Assembly: GCA_937941575.1 (NCBI GenBank)
Contig: CALDHH010000168.1
Location: forward strand, 1 to 34,640
Direction: 5' to 3'
DNA: 34,640 nt
DNA from: an uncultured Alphaproteobacteria bacterium
GTDB taxonomy: Bacteria > Pseudomonadota > Alphaproteobacteria > Micavibrionales > CSBR16-224
This document shows, piece after piece, positions 8,699-18,316 of this stretch. How positions within the stretch are numbered: position 1 is the stretch's first letter; every line of letters begins with the position of its first letter. The notes under the pieces were generated by a model. That model did not search any database. It was not told the DNA's origin and worked only from the letters and a program-made list of their open reading frames with translations. The translations under genes were made by a program, and so were the position numbers.

Positions 8699-9496
8699 TT
8701 AAGGTCTATAACCTGGAATAGAGTTAGATAATCTGTTTAGTCCGGATAAGAATAGGTTAGATTCTGGTTTATTTTTATCTAAGATATTTCTAATATTCTT
8801 AAAGTTTTTCTTTTTAATAAATTTATTATCTTTAAATATTAATTTATTTAATTCATCTATCTTATTATCAGTATTATCAATGGCAAAATATATTGCTGGT
8901 TTCTCAATTTCATTATCTGTATCTGATGCATATGATAGATATAGAATAGTTTTTAGAGCATCCTTAAATTCATATTTTGATATTTTTTGATCTTTGTTTT
9001 TATCAATCGCTTTAAAGCTTGAATTATTGCAGTCTTTATTTGCATCATCTAAACAAGTATTCTCAATCTTTCTTATGAAGGAAATTGCTTTTTTCTCTTT
9101 GTTATATTCTTCTGATAAATTACTGCAATGCATATATTCACTTAAATGCTTGAAATCCATGTCATCCCATTCATCAGCATCTTGTTTTAAATTATAGCCA
9201 ATCTGCATAATCCCATCATTGGTTATATGGTTGTAATAATTATTACCCTTGATGTTGATTATATTATATTCTGCTTGTTTCTCTTGGTGTAATGCAGGCT
9301 TTAGGGATATTGCTTGGCTATTTACCTTTAATTCAAAGTGATTAGTATAAAAATATACTTCTTCAACACTCGCGCAATCAGGAACCGCCCAAGTTTTTTG
9401 CATTTCTTTAGGTAGGTCTAAATTATCAGCATTTACTAAATTAAAATTTAGGTAAAATATAAGGCAAAAAAATATTATTATCTTCATTATCTTCAA
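8699..9496 (-). CDS. Secreted EF-hand domain protein of unknown function
   Basis: N-terminal signal peptide (MKIMKIIIFFCLIFYLNFNLVNA) and a canonical-looking EF-hand loop DKNKDQKISKYEF; convergent with the pilin array with only 3 nt between stops. Confidence 0.75.
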   Translation of the reverse strand: MKIMKIIIFFCLIFYLNFNLVNADNLDLPKEMQKTWAVPDCASVEEVYFYTNHFELKVNSQAISLKPALHQEKQAEYNIINIKGNNYYNHITNDGIMQIGYNLKQDADEWDDMDFKHLSEYMHCSNLSEEYNKEKKAISFIRKIENTCLDDANKDCNNSSFKAIDKNKDQKISKYEFKDALKTILYLSYASDTDNEIEKPAIYFAIDNTDNKIDELNKLIFKDNKFIKKKNFKNIRNILDKNKPESNLFLSGLNRLSNSIPGYRP

Positions 9497-9570
9497 TCAT
9501 TTAATTAAACTTGCAAGTCGTTCACAGAATCTTTATAAATGAATTTAATCTTAAACATAGATGGTAGCAA

Positions 9571-11370
9571 ATGAAAACATTAGAAAATATAAGAAATTTT
9601 GCAATTATTGCTCATATTGACCATGGTAAATCAACTTTGGCGGATAGGCTTATTCAAACTTGTGGCGGCTTAGAAGAACGCGAAATGAGTGAGCAAGTCC
9701 TTGATAATATGGATATTGAACGTGAAAGAGGCATTACGATTAAGGCTCAGACTGTACGTCTTGATTATAAAGCAAAGGATGGCAAAGAATATAGCTATAA
9801 TCTAATGGATACTCCGGGTCATGTTGATTTCGCTTATGAAGTAAGTAGATCTTTGGCAGCTTGTGAAGGATCTTTGTTAATTGTTGATGCAACCCAAGGG
9901 GTTGAAGCCCAAACATTGGCCAATGTATATCAAGCAATGGATAATAATCATGAGATTATTCCAGTAATTAACAAAATTGACCTACCAGCATCAGATGTTG
10001 ATAGAGTAAAACAACAAATTGAAGATGTAATTGGAATTGATGCATCAGATGCGATTCTAGTTTCTGCAAAAACAGGCGTTGGTATAGATGATTTATTGGA
10101 AGCGATTGCTGATCGATTGCCAGCCCCAAAAGCAAAAGAAGATGGCGAGCTAAAAGCATTATTGGTTGATAGTTGGTATGATGCGTATCTTGGCGTAGTA
10201 ATTTTGGTAAGATTAATTGAAGGTAATATAAAAGCTGGTGATAAATTATACTTTATGAATGCTGGATCAGTATATAGTGCCGACCGAGTTGGTAAATTCA
10301 CACCGAAAATAGAAGTTACGGGTGAATTACAAGCAGGACAGATGGGTTTTATTACCTGTGGTATTAAATCAATCCATGAAACAAAAGTTGGTGACACGAT
10401 CACCCATGATAAAGCAAGATGTCCAGAACCATTAGATGGCTTCAAACCATCCATTCCAATGGTTTTCTGTAGTTTATTTCCAGCGGATGCAAGTGACTAT
10501 GATAAATTACGTGAAGGTTTAGGAAAGCTTGCTTTAAATGATGCAAGCTTGCATTTTGAAGTTGAAAGTTCAACTGCTTTGGGTCTTGGATTTAGATGTG
10601 GTTTCCTAGGGTTGCTACATATGGAGATTATCCAAGAAAGATTAGAGCGAGAATTTGATCTTGATTTAATCCCAACTGCACCATCCGTTGTGTATAATGT
10701 TTACATGAATAATGGTGACGAAATATCATTGTATAATCCATCAGATATGCCAGATGTTGTTATGGTCGAGCGAATTGAAGAGCCTTATATAAAAGCTACA
10801 ATTCTGCTACCGGATGAGTTTTTAGGTGGAATTTTAAAGCTTTGTCAAGATAGGCGTGGTGAACAAGTTGATCTAACCTATGTCGGGAATCGAGCGATGA
10901 TGGTATATAAATTACCATTAAATGAAGTTGTATTTGATTTCTATGATCATTTAAAATCAATTAGCCGTGGTTATGCGAGTTTTGATTACGAGCTTGATAG
11001 TTACCGTGAAGATGATTTGGTTAAATTATCAATCTTAGTAAATCAAGAACCAGTTGATGCTTTGGCAATGATCGTCCATAGATCACAAGCAGAGGCAAGA
11101 GGTCGCCAATTATGTGAGCGATTAAAAGAATTAGTACCAAGACAAATGTTTAAAATCGCAATTCAGGCTGCAATCGGTGGTAAAGTAATTGCCAGAGAAA
11201 CTTTATCAGCCTTGCGTAAGGATGTTACTGCAAAATGTTATGGTGGTGATATTTCTCGTAAGCGTAAATTGCTTGATAAGCAGAAAAAAGGTAAGAAGAA
11301 AATGCGTCAATACGGTAACGTAGAGATCCCACAATCCGCCTTTATCGCTGCTTTGAAGATGGGTGATTAA
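9571..11370 (+). CDS. lepA: Elongation factor 4 (LepA)
   Basis: [57 protein letters not shown]-terminal [30 protein letters not shown]. Confidence 0.98.
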   Translation: MKTLENIRNFAIIAHIDHGKSTLADRLIQTCGGLEEREMSEQVLDNMDIERERGITIKAQTVRLDYKAKDGKEYSYNLMDTPGHVDFAYEVSRSLAACEGSLLIVDATQGVEAQTLANVYQAMDNNHEIIPVINKIDLPASDVDRVKQQIEDVIGIDASDAILVSAKTGVGIDDLLEAIADRLPAPKAKEDGELKALLVDSWYDAYLGVVILVRLIEGNIKAGDKLYFMNAGSVYSADRVGKFTPKIEVTGELQAGQMGFITCGIKSIHETKVGDTITHDKARCPEPLDGFKPSIPMVFCSLFPADASDYDKLREGLGKLALNDASLHFEVESSTALGLGFRCGFLGLLHMEIIQERLEREFDLDLIPTAPSVVYNVYMNNGDEISLYNPSDMPDVVMVERIEEPYIKATILLPDEFLGGILKLCQDRRGEQVDLTYVGNRAMMVYKLPLNEVVFDFYDHLKSISRGYASFDYELDSYREDDLVKLSILVNQEPVDALAMIVHRSQAEARGRQLCERLKELVPRQMFKIAIQAAIGGKVIARETLSALRKDVTAKCYGGDISRKRKLLDKQKKGKKKMRQYGNVEIPQSAFIAALKMGD

Positions 11371-11403
11371 TTTTTTTTAAGATTAATATTATGGGTGATT
11401 TAA

Positions 11404-11886
11404 ATGGGTAATAAAATTCTACCAGCAGAAGAATATTATAATTCATTACCAAGAAAAATAACTTCATCAGCGGTTTTATTATTTAAAGATGATAAGATTT
11501 TAATACTTGAAACTAATTACCAAAAATCATGGTCTATCCCCGGTGGCGTTGTTGAAAGCGGTGAGGCTTTTTTACAAGCAGCAATCAGAGAAACCATGGA
11601 AGAAATTGGCTGTGAGGTTATAATTAAAAGATTATTATGCATTGATTACGGTATCGGTAGCGATATAAGTGGTGATGCAACTCATCTTATCTTTTATGGA
11701 GATATTGGAGATCAGCAAGTGAAACCTTGTAATGATGAGATAATATCTTATAGTTGGCTAGAAGCTAATGTAGCAATACCGATGTTAAGTAATGCATTGG
11801 GTAAAAGAGTAAGCTGTGCAATCAAAGCATTAAATGATGATAAGATTCATTATTGTGAAAATGGTCAGATAATAGAATATAAATAA
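11404..11886 (+). CDS. Nudix hydrolase family protein
   Basis: Nudix box GGVVESGEAFLQAAIRETMEEIGCEV. Confidence 0.88.
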   Translation: MGNKILPAEEYYNSLPRKITSSAVLLFKDDKILILETNYQKSWSIPGGVVESGEAFLQAAIRETMEEIGCEVIIKRLLCIDYGIGSDISGDATHLIFYGDIGDQQVKPCNDEIISYSWLEANVAIPMLSNALGKRVSCAIKALNDDKIHYCENGQIIEYK

Positions 11887-11914
11887 TTATAATTAATCTG
11901 CATTCTAATTAGAG

Positions 11915-13552
11915 CTACATTTTCTCTCGAACAATCTGCCAATTTAAGATAGTCTGCCCACCAGTTGTTTTGGAGTTTAAGACTATTTGTTGAGTTTTCC
12001 TGACATCTAATCCATGCCCGATATATACACTTTCTTCTAGCGATAAATCATGATTTTGGATTGATAATCTCCAGCCCATACCACTGCGTCCTCTAAATAG
12101 TACTTCCTTACCATCACGGATGATGGATGCTTGAATATTTGGGTGAAGGTGGAATCTTAAGGCAAAAGGCACATCTTTTACGCCTTCTAAAATATCTCTA
12201 CCATTGATAATGTCAGATGATTGGGTTAATGATATTTCTCGTTTATGATTGATATTATAATCTTTGAAATACCCATTATGTTTGGCTTTGATTGATTTTA
12301 TTTCTTTATTGGAGATACGCTCAATATTAATTTCAGGCTCAACAAAGCTATTTAAATCTTTGTTGTTTTTATTATCAATAATTAATCCAGAATGGGCCGC
12401 AGTTGATTTGAGTACTTCTTGCCAAGTTCCGCCTGCTGGATAGGATCCGCAATTAACGATGAATCTTTCCCGACCAGAACTTAACTCAAATCCAAACATT
12501 CCTGCATGTTGAGTATCTTTATAATTTGAATTATGAGATTTCCCAGTATCAAATATTATAGCAGTTCTTGAATTTGATAATCTTTCAAACCCTGTGTTCT
12601 TTAAACTATCATATGCTTTTCTTGGATGGTTAATTTGGTTTAAAACCGCATCACAAATGGATGAGTTATTTTCCTGTCCACCATTAAAAACCGCAAGCCC
12701 GCCATCACAATGTCTGAACAATCTTAATGCTTGAGCCATGGATAGGATTGATTTTTGTAACTCATATGGAATATCGTAATCAACAAGATTTAACACTGCT
12801 CTGATATCAATTAATTCTTTTAGAATATATAAAATATTCTCTGGGTTCCTTGATACATGTCCGCCATCTTCCAAAATCTGTTCCGATAGCTCGGAGATTA
12901 GAAGATTTAGACCCTGTTCAATATAATCTTCTTCGCCCTCAAAACATACTCCGAAATAGATAAATGATTTGGCAAGATGGATTTTATCCATACCTGATAA
13001 TTCTTTGATCTTAATTCGGCATAGATGCTTTACTTGCTTTTGAACTGAGATAAATAATTCTTCTTGAAATTCATCATCGGCGCTGCTGCCAAAGAAGGAA
13101 TAAAAACTTATCCAAGCTGATAATCTTTTGGCTATGGTCTCTGGCTTCCAGCTAACTCTATTCCATAGGCTATATTCACTGATCCAAAGATCAATTGCAT
13201 ATCTGGCATAACGTCTGGCATCATCACTACCAACGGCTCTGATATCACGTAGCCATTCAAATGAATGGATTTTATCTAACCATTCATCCGATACTCCAAT
13301 TGGCTCCCAAGGAATTGAATTGCTTTGGACGGTTTCACCAAAGAAATCGTAACTTCCTTGCATTAATGCTTGGCCACGTTCAATATTTCCTGCCCAAACA
13401 TCTGGGGCATTATGGATTAAGCGGCTGTAAGTGCTAGTTTGTAAGGTTAGGGCATAAAGTGGATTTGCGTAGGCTAAAAACTTCGCATGCTCGCCAAGTT
13501 TTTTTAGAGGTTTGACCCCTGAAAAACGTAAATTACCACCAGATTTTGACAT
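11915..13552 (-). CDS. Heparinase II/III family protein
   Basis: RISAWISFYSFFG-like N-terminal toroid segment, HCDGGLAVFNGG, FDTG...HAGMFGFELSSGRERFIVNCGSYP, AAHSGLIID, HLHPN; typical alphaproteobacterial heparinase II/III-like layout. Confidence 0.85.
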   Translation of the reverse strand: MSKSGGNLRFSGVKPLKKLGEHAKFLAYANPLYALTLQTSTYSRLIHNAPDVWAGNIERGQALMQGSYDFFGETVQSNSIPWEPIGVSDEWLDKIHSFEWLRDIRAVGSDDARRYARYAIDLWISEYSLWNRVSWKPETIAKRLSAWISFYSFFGSSADDEFQEELFISVQKQVKHLCRIKIKELSGMDKIHLAKSFIYFGVCFEGEEDYIEQGLNLLISELSEQILEDGGHVSRNPENILYILKELIDIRAVLNLVDYDIPYELQKSILSMAQALRLFRHCDGGLAVFNGGQENNSSICDAVLNQINHPRKAYDSLKNTGFERLSNSRTAIIFDTGKSHNSNYKDTQHAGMFGFELSSGRERFIVNCGSYPAGGTWQEVLKSTAAHSGLIIDNKNNKDLNSFVEPEINIERISNKEIKSIKAKHNGYFKDYNINHKREISLTQSSDIINGRDILEGVKDVPFALRFHLHPNIQASIIRDGKEVLFRGRSGMGWRLSIQNHDLSLEESVYIGHGLDVRKTQQIVLNSKTTGGQTILNWQIVREKM

Positions 13553-13563
13553 TCTTGTTTATA

Positions 13564-14220
13564 TTATTCCCTTAACGCATCGATTGATTGTTTATATTTA
13601 TCTGACCCATCTTTGAATACAGCAGTTCCTGCGACAAGCACATTTGCACCTGCCTCAATCACTTGCTTGGCGGTGTCTGGATTAACACCACCATCAATTT
13701 CAAGGTCAATTTCACGGCCAGTTTGATTTATCATTGCTCTGGCTTCTTTTATTTTATCTAATAAAGGTATAAATGCCTGCCCACCATATCCTGGATTAAC
13801 AGTCATAATTAAAATTAAATCAATATCATCAATTAAATGTTCTAATACTGATAATGGCGTGCCTGGATTTAATGCAATCCCTGCTTTTACACCAAGTGAT
13901 TTTATTAATTGAATTGTTCTATGAGGATGCTTTGTTGCCTCTGGATGAAAGGAGATAATATCAGCCCCTGCATCTGCGAAACCTTTGATAAATTCATCAA
14001 CTGGTGAGATCATCAAATGGACATCAAATATTTTTTTTGAATGTGGACGAAGATCTTTTACAACACCAGAGCCAATTGTTAAGGCAGGAACATAATGGCC
14101 ATCCATAACATCAATATGGATATAATCAGCTCCAGCCTTATCAATTGCTCGAACTTCCTCCCCTAATTTAGAGAAATCGGCAGATAGTATTGATGGAGAT
14201 ATTTTTATAAAGTTGCTCAT
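13564..14220 (-). CDS. rpe: Ribulose-phosphate 3-epimerase
   Basis: [70 protein letters not shown]. Confidence 0.97.
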   Translation of the reverse strand: MSNFIKISPSILSADFSKLGEEVRAIDKAGADYIHIDVMDGHYVPALTIGSGVVKDLRPHSKKIFDVHLMISPVDEFIKGFADAGADIISFHPEATKHPHRTIQLIKSLGVKAGIALNPGTPLSVLEHLIDDIDLILIMTVNPGYGGQAFIPLLDKIKEARAMINQTGREIDLEIDGGVNPDTAKQVIEAGANVLVAGTAVFKDGSDKYKQSIDALRE

Positions 14221-14277
14221 TTAAAAAGCTTATCACATTCACGAATCGAAGTGAATCCCAATAATAAATAATTTTGA

Positions 14278-14883
14278 TTATTTCTTTATAAAATCTATTT
14301 TCTTAATATTTCTAGATTTTATAATTTTTATTTTCTTAGCGTTCTCATCAGCTTCTTTTTTCATGATATAAGGTAGATATTGATCTCGTTCAGATCGTTC
14401 TTCTGCATTCAAGTCGCATTCTTTTACTTTACTGTAATATTCAATAATTTTTTTTACTAAATCATCGCCTTTATCAAATGATATTATAATCTTATTATGC
14501 TCTATATATAAGCCAACATCTGAATTATTAGCTCTTTCAACTGCATTATTAAAGATCGATAGTAAGGATTTATTTTTTTGATTGAATGTTAATCTTAAGC
14601 GATTTTTAAGCTTTATATCATCCCATGTCTGTTTGTATCCAACGCTGATATCATAATTTAAATTACTATCCATTGAATTCAATAGATCACTTGATAATAA
14701 TGCGTTCTCAACTTTATCATAAGGGGTGCGGTGGTTAATAATGAAGTTAATTCCATTGAAGGTGAATCCTATTTTTTCATTATTTCTTTTACTTAGAGAC
14801 TTAGCTCGAGTAACGATTTTCTCTAATCTATCACCCCACATAACATCAATTCTTCTTATGTTGTTTTTCTTATTCATAATCAT
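14278..14883 (-). CDS. Hypothetical protein, tandem paralog of the 14889-15506 product
   Basis: Shares IRR[IV]D[IV]M...LE.IV.R.K.LSKRNNE.I.FT...IN.I.NHRTP..KV and ERDQY.PYI..KEA.ENAK with its neighbour. Confidence 0.75.
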   Translation of the reverse strand: MIMNKKNNIRRIDVMWGDRLEKIVTRAKSLSKRNNEKIGFTFNGINFIINHRTPYDKVENALLSSDLLNSMDSNLNYDISVGYKQTWDDIKLKNRLRLTFNQKNKSLLSIFNNAVERANNSDVGLYIEHNKIIISFDKGDDLVKKIIEYYSKVKECDLNAEERSERDQYLPYIMKKEADENAKKIKIIKSRNIKKIDFIKK

Positions 14884-14888
14884 TCTAA

Positions 14889-15506
14889 TTACTTTTTTGT
14901 AGATCCAATTTTCTTAATTTTTCTAGATTTTATAGCTTGTATATTTTTTGCATTTTCAGCAGCTTCTTTTTGTAAGATATAGGGGCTGTATTGGTCTCGT
15001 TCTAGTTTCTCTTCACTGTTTAAATCTTCGTCTTTTATTTTACTATAATATTCAAGTATTTTTTCTTCGGCATTATCTGTCTTATCAAGGGTAATAATTA
15101 TATTATTATAGATAATAAATCCTTTTAAATTAGATGCTTTACAAGTTAGAACTGCACGTTCAATAAATTCTAATATATTCTTGGCACCATTACTTGAATT
15201 TATTCTAACTCGATCCTTTAATTTTCTATCAGGCCATGTTTCTTTATTCCCAAGACTTAAATCGTAATCAATATTTCTATTTCTGCGACCTTCACCATCT
15301 CTTATAATTCTTTTAGATGCTTTATTATATAGCTCACGGACTTTTTCATTTGGGGTGCGGTGGTTAAGTATTATATTGATATCGCGGTAAGTAAACTTGA
15401 TGCTTTCATTGTTTCTTTTGCTCAAAGCCTTTGTTCTTACAACAATATCTTCTAATGTTTCATGGAACATTATATCCACGCGTCTTATCTTGTTTTTCCT
15501 AGCCAT
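14889..15506 (-). CDS. Hypothetical protein, tandem paralog of the 14278-14883 product
   Basis: Same conserved blocks as the adjacent ORF; start preceded by a purA-adjacent intergenic gap. Confidence 0.75.
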   Translation of the reverse strand: MARKNKIRRVDIMFHETLEDIVVRTKALSKRNNESIKFTYRDINIILNHRTPNEKVRELYNKASKRIIRDGEGRRNRNIDYDLSLGNKETWPDRKLKDRVRINSSNGAKNILEFIERAVLTCKASNLKGFIIYNNIIITLDKTDNAEEKILEYYSKIKDEDLNSEEKLERDQYSPYILQKEAAENAKNIQAIKSRKIKKIGSTKK

Positions 15507-15542
15507 CTAAACATAATAGTCTTTTAGATGGCTAGAATCAAC

Positions 15543-16838
15543 CTATTTATGTTTAAACGGATCTTCTACTAATATTGTATCATCTCTATCTGGGCTAGTA
15601 GATAAGATAGTTACAGGTGTATCGATCAGCTCTTCTATGCGTCTTACATATTTGATTGCTTGGGCAGGAAGATCTTTCCATGCACGGGCTTTCTCAGTTG
15701 TCCCGCTCCAGCCTTGGATAGTTTCATAGATGCAAGTTATACCAGCTTGGATGTCTTGCGATGCAGGGAGATAATCATATTTTTTCCCCTTATATTCGTA
15801 ACCTATACAAATCTTAATCTCTTCCATTCCATCGAGAACATCTAGTTTAGTCAAGGCGATACCTGTGATGCCACCTGTCTTAATTGCTTGCTTTACTTGG
15901 ATTGCATCGAACCAACCACAACGTCTTTTACGACCAGTCGTTGTTCCAAATTCATGACCTTTTTTACCCAACAGCTCACCTGTTTCATTATCTTGTTCGC
16001 TTGGGAAAGGGCCTTCGCCAACTCTAGTTGTATATGCTTTGGTAATGCCAAGTACAAAGCCAATATCACGCATTGGAAAACCTGTTCCTGTTGCTGCTTG
16101 GGCGGATACTACATTTGATGAAGTTACAAATGGATATGTGCCATGATCGACATCTAACATTATCCCTTGTGCGCCTTCGAATAATATTCTTTTGCCATCT
16201 TCTTGGGCTTTATCCAAAATTCTCCAAGCTGTACCGATAAATGGAGTAATCTTTGGTGCAACTTCTAATAATTGATTGGTTAGCTCGTCCACTGATGCTT
16301 CTTCCTCACCCAAGCCACGTAATAGGGCATTGTGATAGAATAGAGCTTTTTCAACTTTGGCTCTTAATGTATCTGGGTTTAAAAGATCACAAGTTCTAAT
16401 CGCTCGTCTTGCAATCTTATCTTCATATGCAGGACCAATTCCGCGCCCAGTTGTCCCAATTTTATCATTACCACGCGCTTTTTCTAATGCTTGGTCAAGT
16501 TTTGGGTGGATGGGTAGGATCAAAGCTGCGTTATCTGCAATTACCAACTTCTCTGGATTAACTGCAACACCTTGCTTTTGGATTGTTTCAATTTCTGCTA
16601 ATAATGCCCATGGGTCAATTACAACGCCGTTACCGATTACCGATAATTTAGTTTTTCTAACAATTCCAGATGGTAATAAATGTAGTTTATAGGTAACTCC
16701 ATCGATGACTAAAGTATGCCCCGCATTATGACCGCCTTGAAATCTTACAATTACATCGGCTCTCTCTGCCAGCCAATCGACAATCTTACCTTTACCTTCA
16801 TCACCCCATTGTGAACCAACAACAACTACATTTGACAT
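15543..16838 (-). CDS. purA: Adenylosuccinate synthetase
   Basis: [84 protein letters not shown] opens at 16877 but the conserved start is 16838. Confidence 0.98.
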   Translation of the reverse strand: MSNVVVVGSQWGDEGKGKIVDWLAERADVIVRFQGGHNAGHTLVIDGVTYKLHLLPSGIVRKTKLSVIGNGVVIDPWALLAEIETIQKQGVAVNPEKLVIADNAALILPIHPKLDQALEKARGNDKIGTTGRGIGPAYEDKIARRAIRTCDLLNPDTLRAKVEKALFYHNALLRGLGEEEASVDELTNQLLEVAPKITPFIGTAWRILDKAQEDGKRILFEGAQGIMLDVDHGTYPFVTSSNVVSAQAATGTGFPMRDIGFVLGITKAYTTRVGEGPFPSEQDNETGELLGKKGHEFGTTTGRKRRCGWFDAIQVKQAIKTGGITGIALTKLDVLDGMEEIKICIGYEYKGKKYDYLPASQDIQAGITCIYETIQGWSGTTEKARAWKDLPAQAIKYVRRIEELIDTPVTILSTSPDRDDTILVEDPFKHK

Positions 16839-17082
16839 CAATTTTCCTCTCAATGTTAAGTTTTCGTAACCTATCATTAAGTTACAATCATAATTAACAT
16901 GCAGAAATATAAGATAATAGATTTTAAATAAATTTTATTTGAGATATAATTTTTAGAATCAAACTCATATAGAATTTTCTAAATTAAATAACTAAAAACA
17001 CTTGAAGAATTTATTTAAAGCCTGTATCCATAGGATATCTTTAATTTAATGGTTTTAAACCAATGGGGACTTTGATTTTTTA

Positions 17083-18315
17083 ATGTCTTTAATTGTCATG
17101 AAATTTGGCGGCACATCTGTTGCCGATCTGACCAGAATAGAAAACGTTGCCGATAAAGTAATGGGCGAGGTTAGGCTTGGTAACAAAGTTGCCGTTGTCG
17201 TGTCTGCTATGTCTGGTGTTACTAATCAACTTGTTCAATATTGCGAGAATATAAGTCTACTCCATGATGCGCGTGAATATGATTCTATTGTGTCCTCCGG
17301 AGAGCAAGTAACTTCTGGATTATTGGCTTTGGCTCTGCAAAAACGCGGGGTATCGGCAAGATCTTGGTTGGGCTGGCAAATACCGTTAAAGACAGATGCC
17401 GTGCATGCCAAGGCTAGAATCTTGGATATTGAAACGGAAAATTTAAATACTAGCTTGGATAATGATGAAGTCGCAGTAATTGCAGGTTTCCAAGGTGTTG
17501 ATGAATATAATAGAATTGCAACATTGGGACGGGGTGGATCTGATACCTCGGCTGTGGCATTTGCAGCGGCTTTAAAAGCGGATAGATGTGATATCTATAC
17601 TGATGTTGATGGGGTTTATACAACTGATCCAAGGATTACTGACAAAGCCAAAAAGATTGATAAAGTATGTTTTGAAGAAATGTTGGAGATGGCATCAGTT
17701 GGTGCAAAAGTTCTACAAACTAGATCAGTTGAATTGGCAATGAAAGAAAATGTTGTTATTCAAGTATTATCAAGTTTTGGTGAGCATATCGGTAGCGATT
17801 TAAAAGGTACATTAGTAGTAAGCGAGGATGAAATAATGGAGCAAGAATTAGTAAGTGCGGTTACTAGCAGTAAGGATGATTCAAAAATTACCTTAAGAAA
17901 CCTACCCGATGTTCCAGGAATTGCAGGGCAGATATTTGGTGCTTTATCAGATGCATTTATCAATGTTGACATGATCGTTCAAAATGTATCAGCAACTTCC
18001 AAGGTAACAGATTTAACTTTTACAGCCCCGAAATCTGATCTAGCAGGAGCTTTATCAGTATTAGAAAAACTAGAGATATTAAAAGACACAGTCGTTGATT
18101 CAAGCGATAATGTTGTAAAGGTTTCAGTAATTGGAATTGGTATGAAAAGCCAATCTGGGGTTGCACAGAAAATGTTTAAAGTTCTGGCATCAAAGGGAAT
18201 TAATATTGAGGTAATTTCAACATCTGAGATTAAGATAAGTGTTTTAATTAAACAAGAATATGCAGAGCTGGCGGTCAGAGCATTGCATACAGCCTACGGA
18301 TTAGATAAAGAATAA
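17083..18315 (+). CDS. lysC: Aspartate kinase
   Basis: VMKFGGTSVADLTRIENVA, VVVSAMSGVTNQL, ATLGRGGSDTSAVAFAAAL, CDIYTDVDGVYTTDPRI, followed by ACT-like repeats. Confidence 0.97.
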   Translation: MSLIVMKFGGTSVADLTRIENVADKVMGEVRLGNKVAVVVSAMSGVTNQLVQYCENISLLHDAREYDSIVSSGEQVTSGLLALALQKRGVSARSWLGWQIPLKTDAVHAKARILDIETENLNTSLDNDEVAVIAGFQGVDEYNRIATLGRGGSDTSAVAFAAALKADRCDIYTDVDGVYTTDPRITDKAKKIDKVCFEEMLEMASVGAKVLQTRSVELAMKENVVIQVLSSFGEHIGSDLKGTLVVSEDEIMEQELVSAVTSSKDDSKITLRNLPDVPGIAGQIFGALSDAFINVDMIVQNVSATSKVTDLTFTAPKSDLAGALSVLEKLEILKDTVVDSSDNVVKVSVIGIGMKSQSGVAQKMFKVLASKGINIEVISTSEIKISVLIKQEYAELAVRALHTAYGLDKE

Positions 18316-18316
18316 G

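Noticed and set aside
9948-10454. 168-aa antisense ORF within lepA
   Set aside because: Shadow ORF opposite a highly conserved gene; no independent coding evidence.
11359-11400. Direct repeat ATGGGTGATT at the lepA stop and just before the Nudix gene, possible alternative start
   Set aside because: ATG 11391 runs into a stop after six codons; 10-nt repeat is short enough to be chance or a trivial local duplication.
14232-14255. tRNA-like or terminator-like sequence TTCACGAATCGAAGTGAAT between rpe and the paralog pair
   Set aside because: Only a 6-bp stem, no T-loop/anticodon architecture and no T tract; cannot support a tRNA or a confident terminator.
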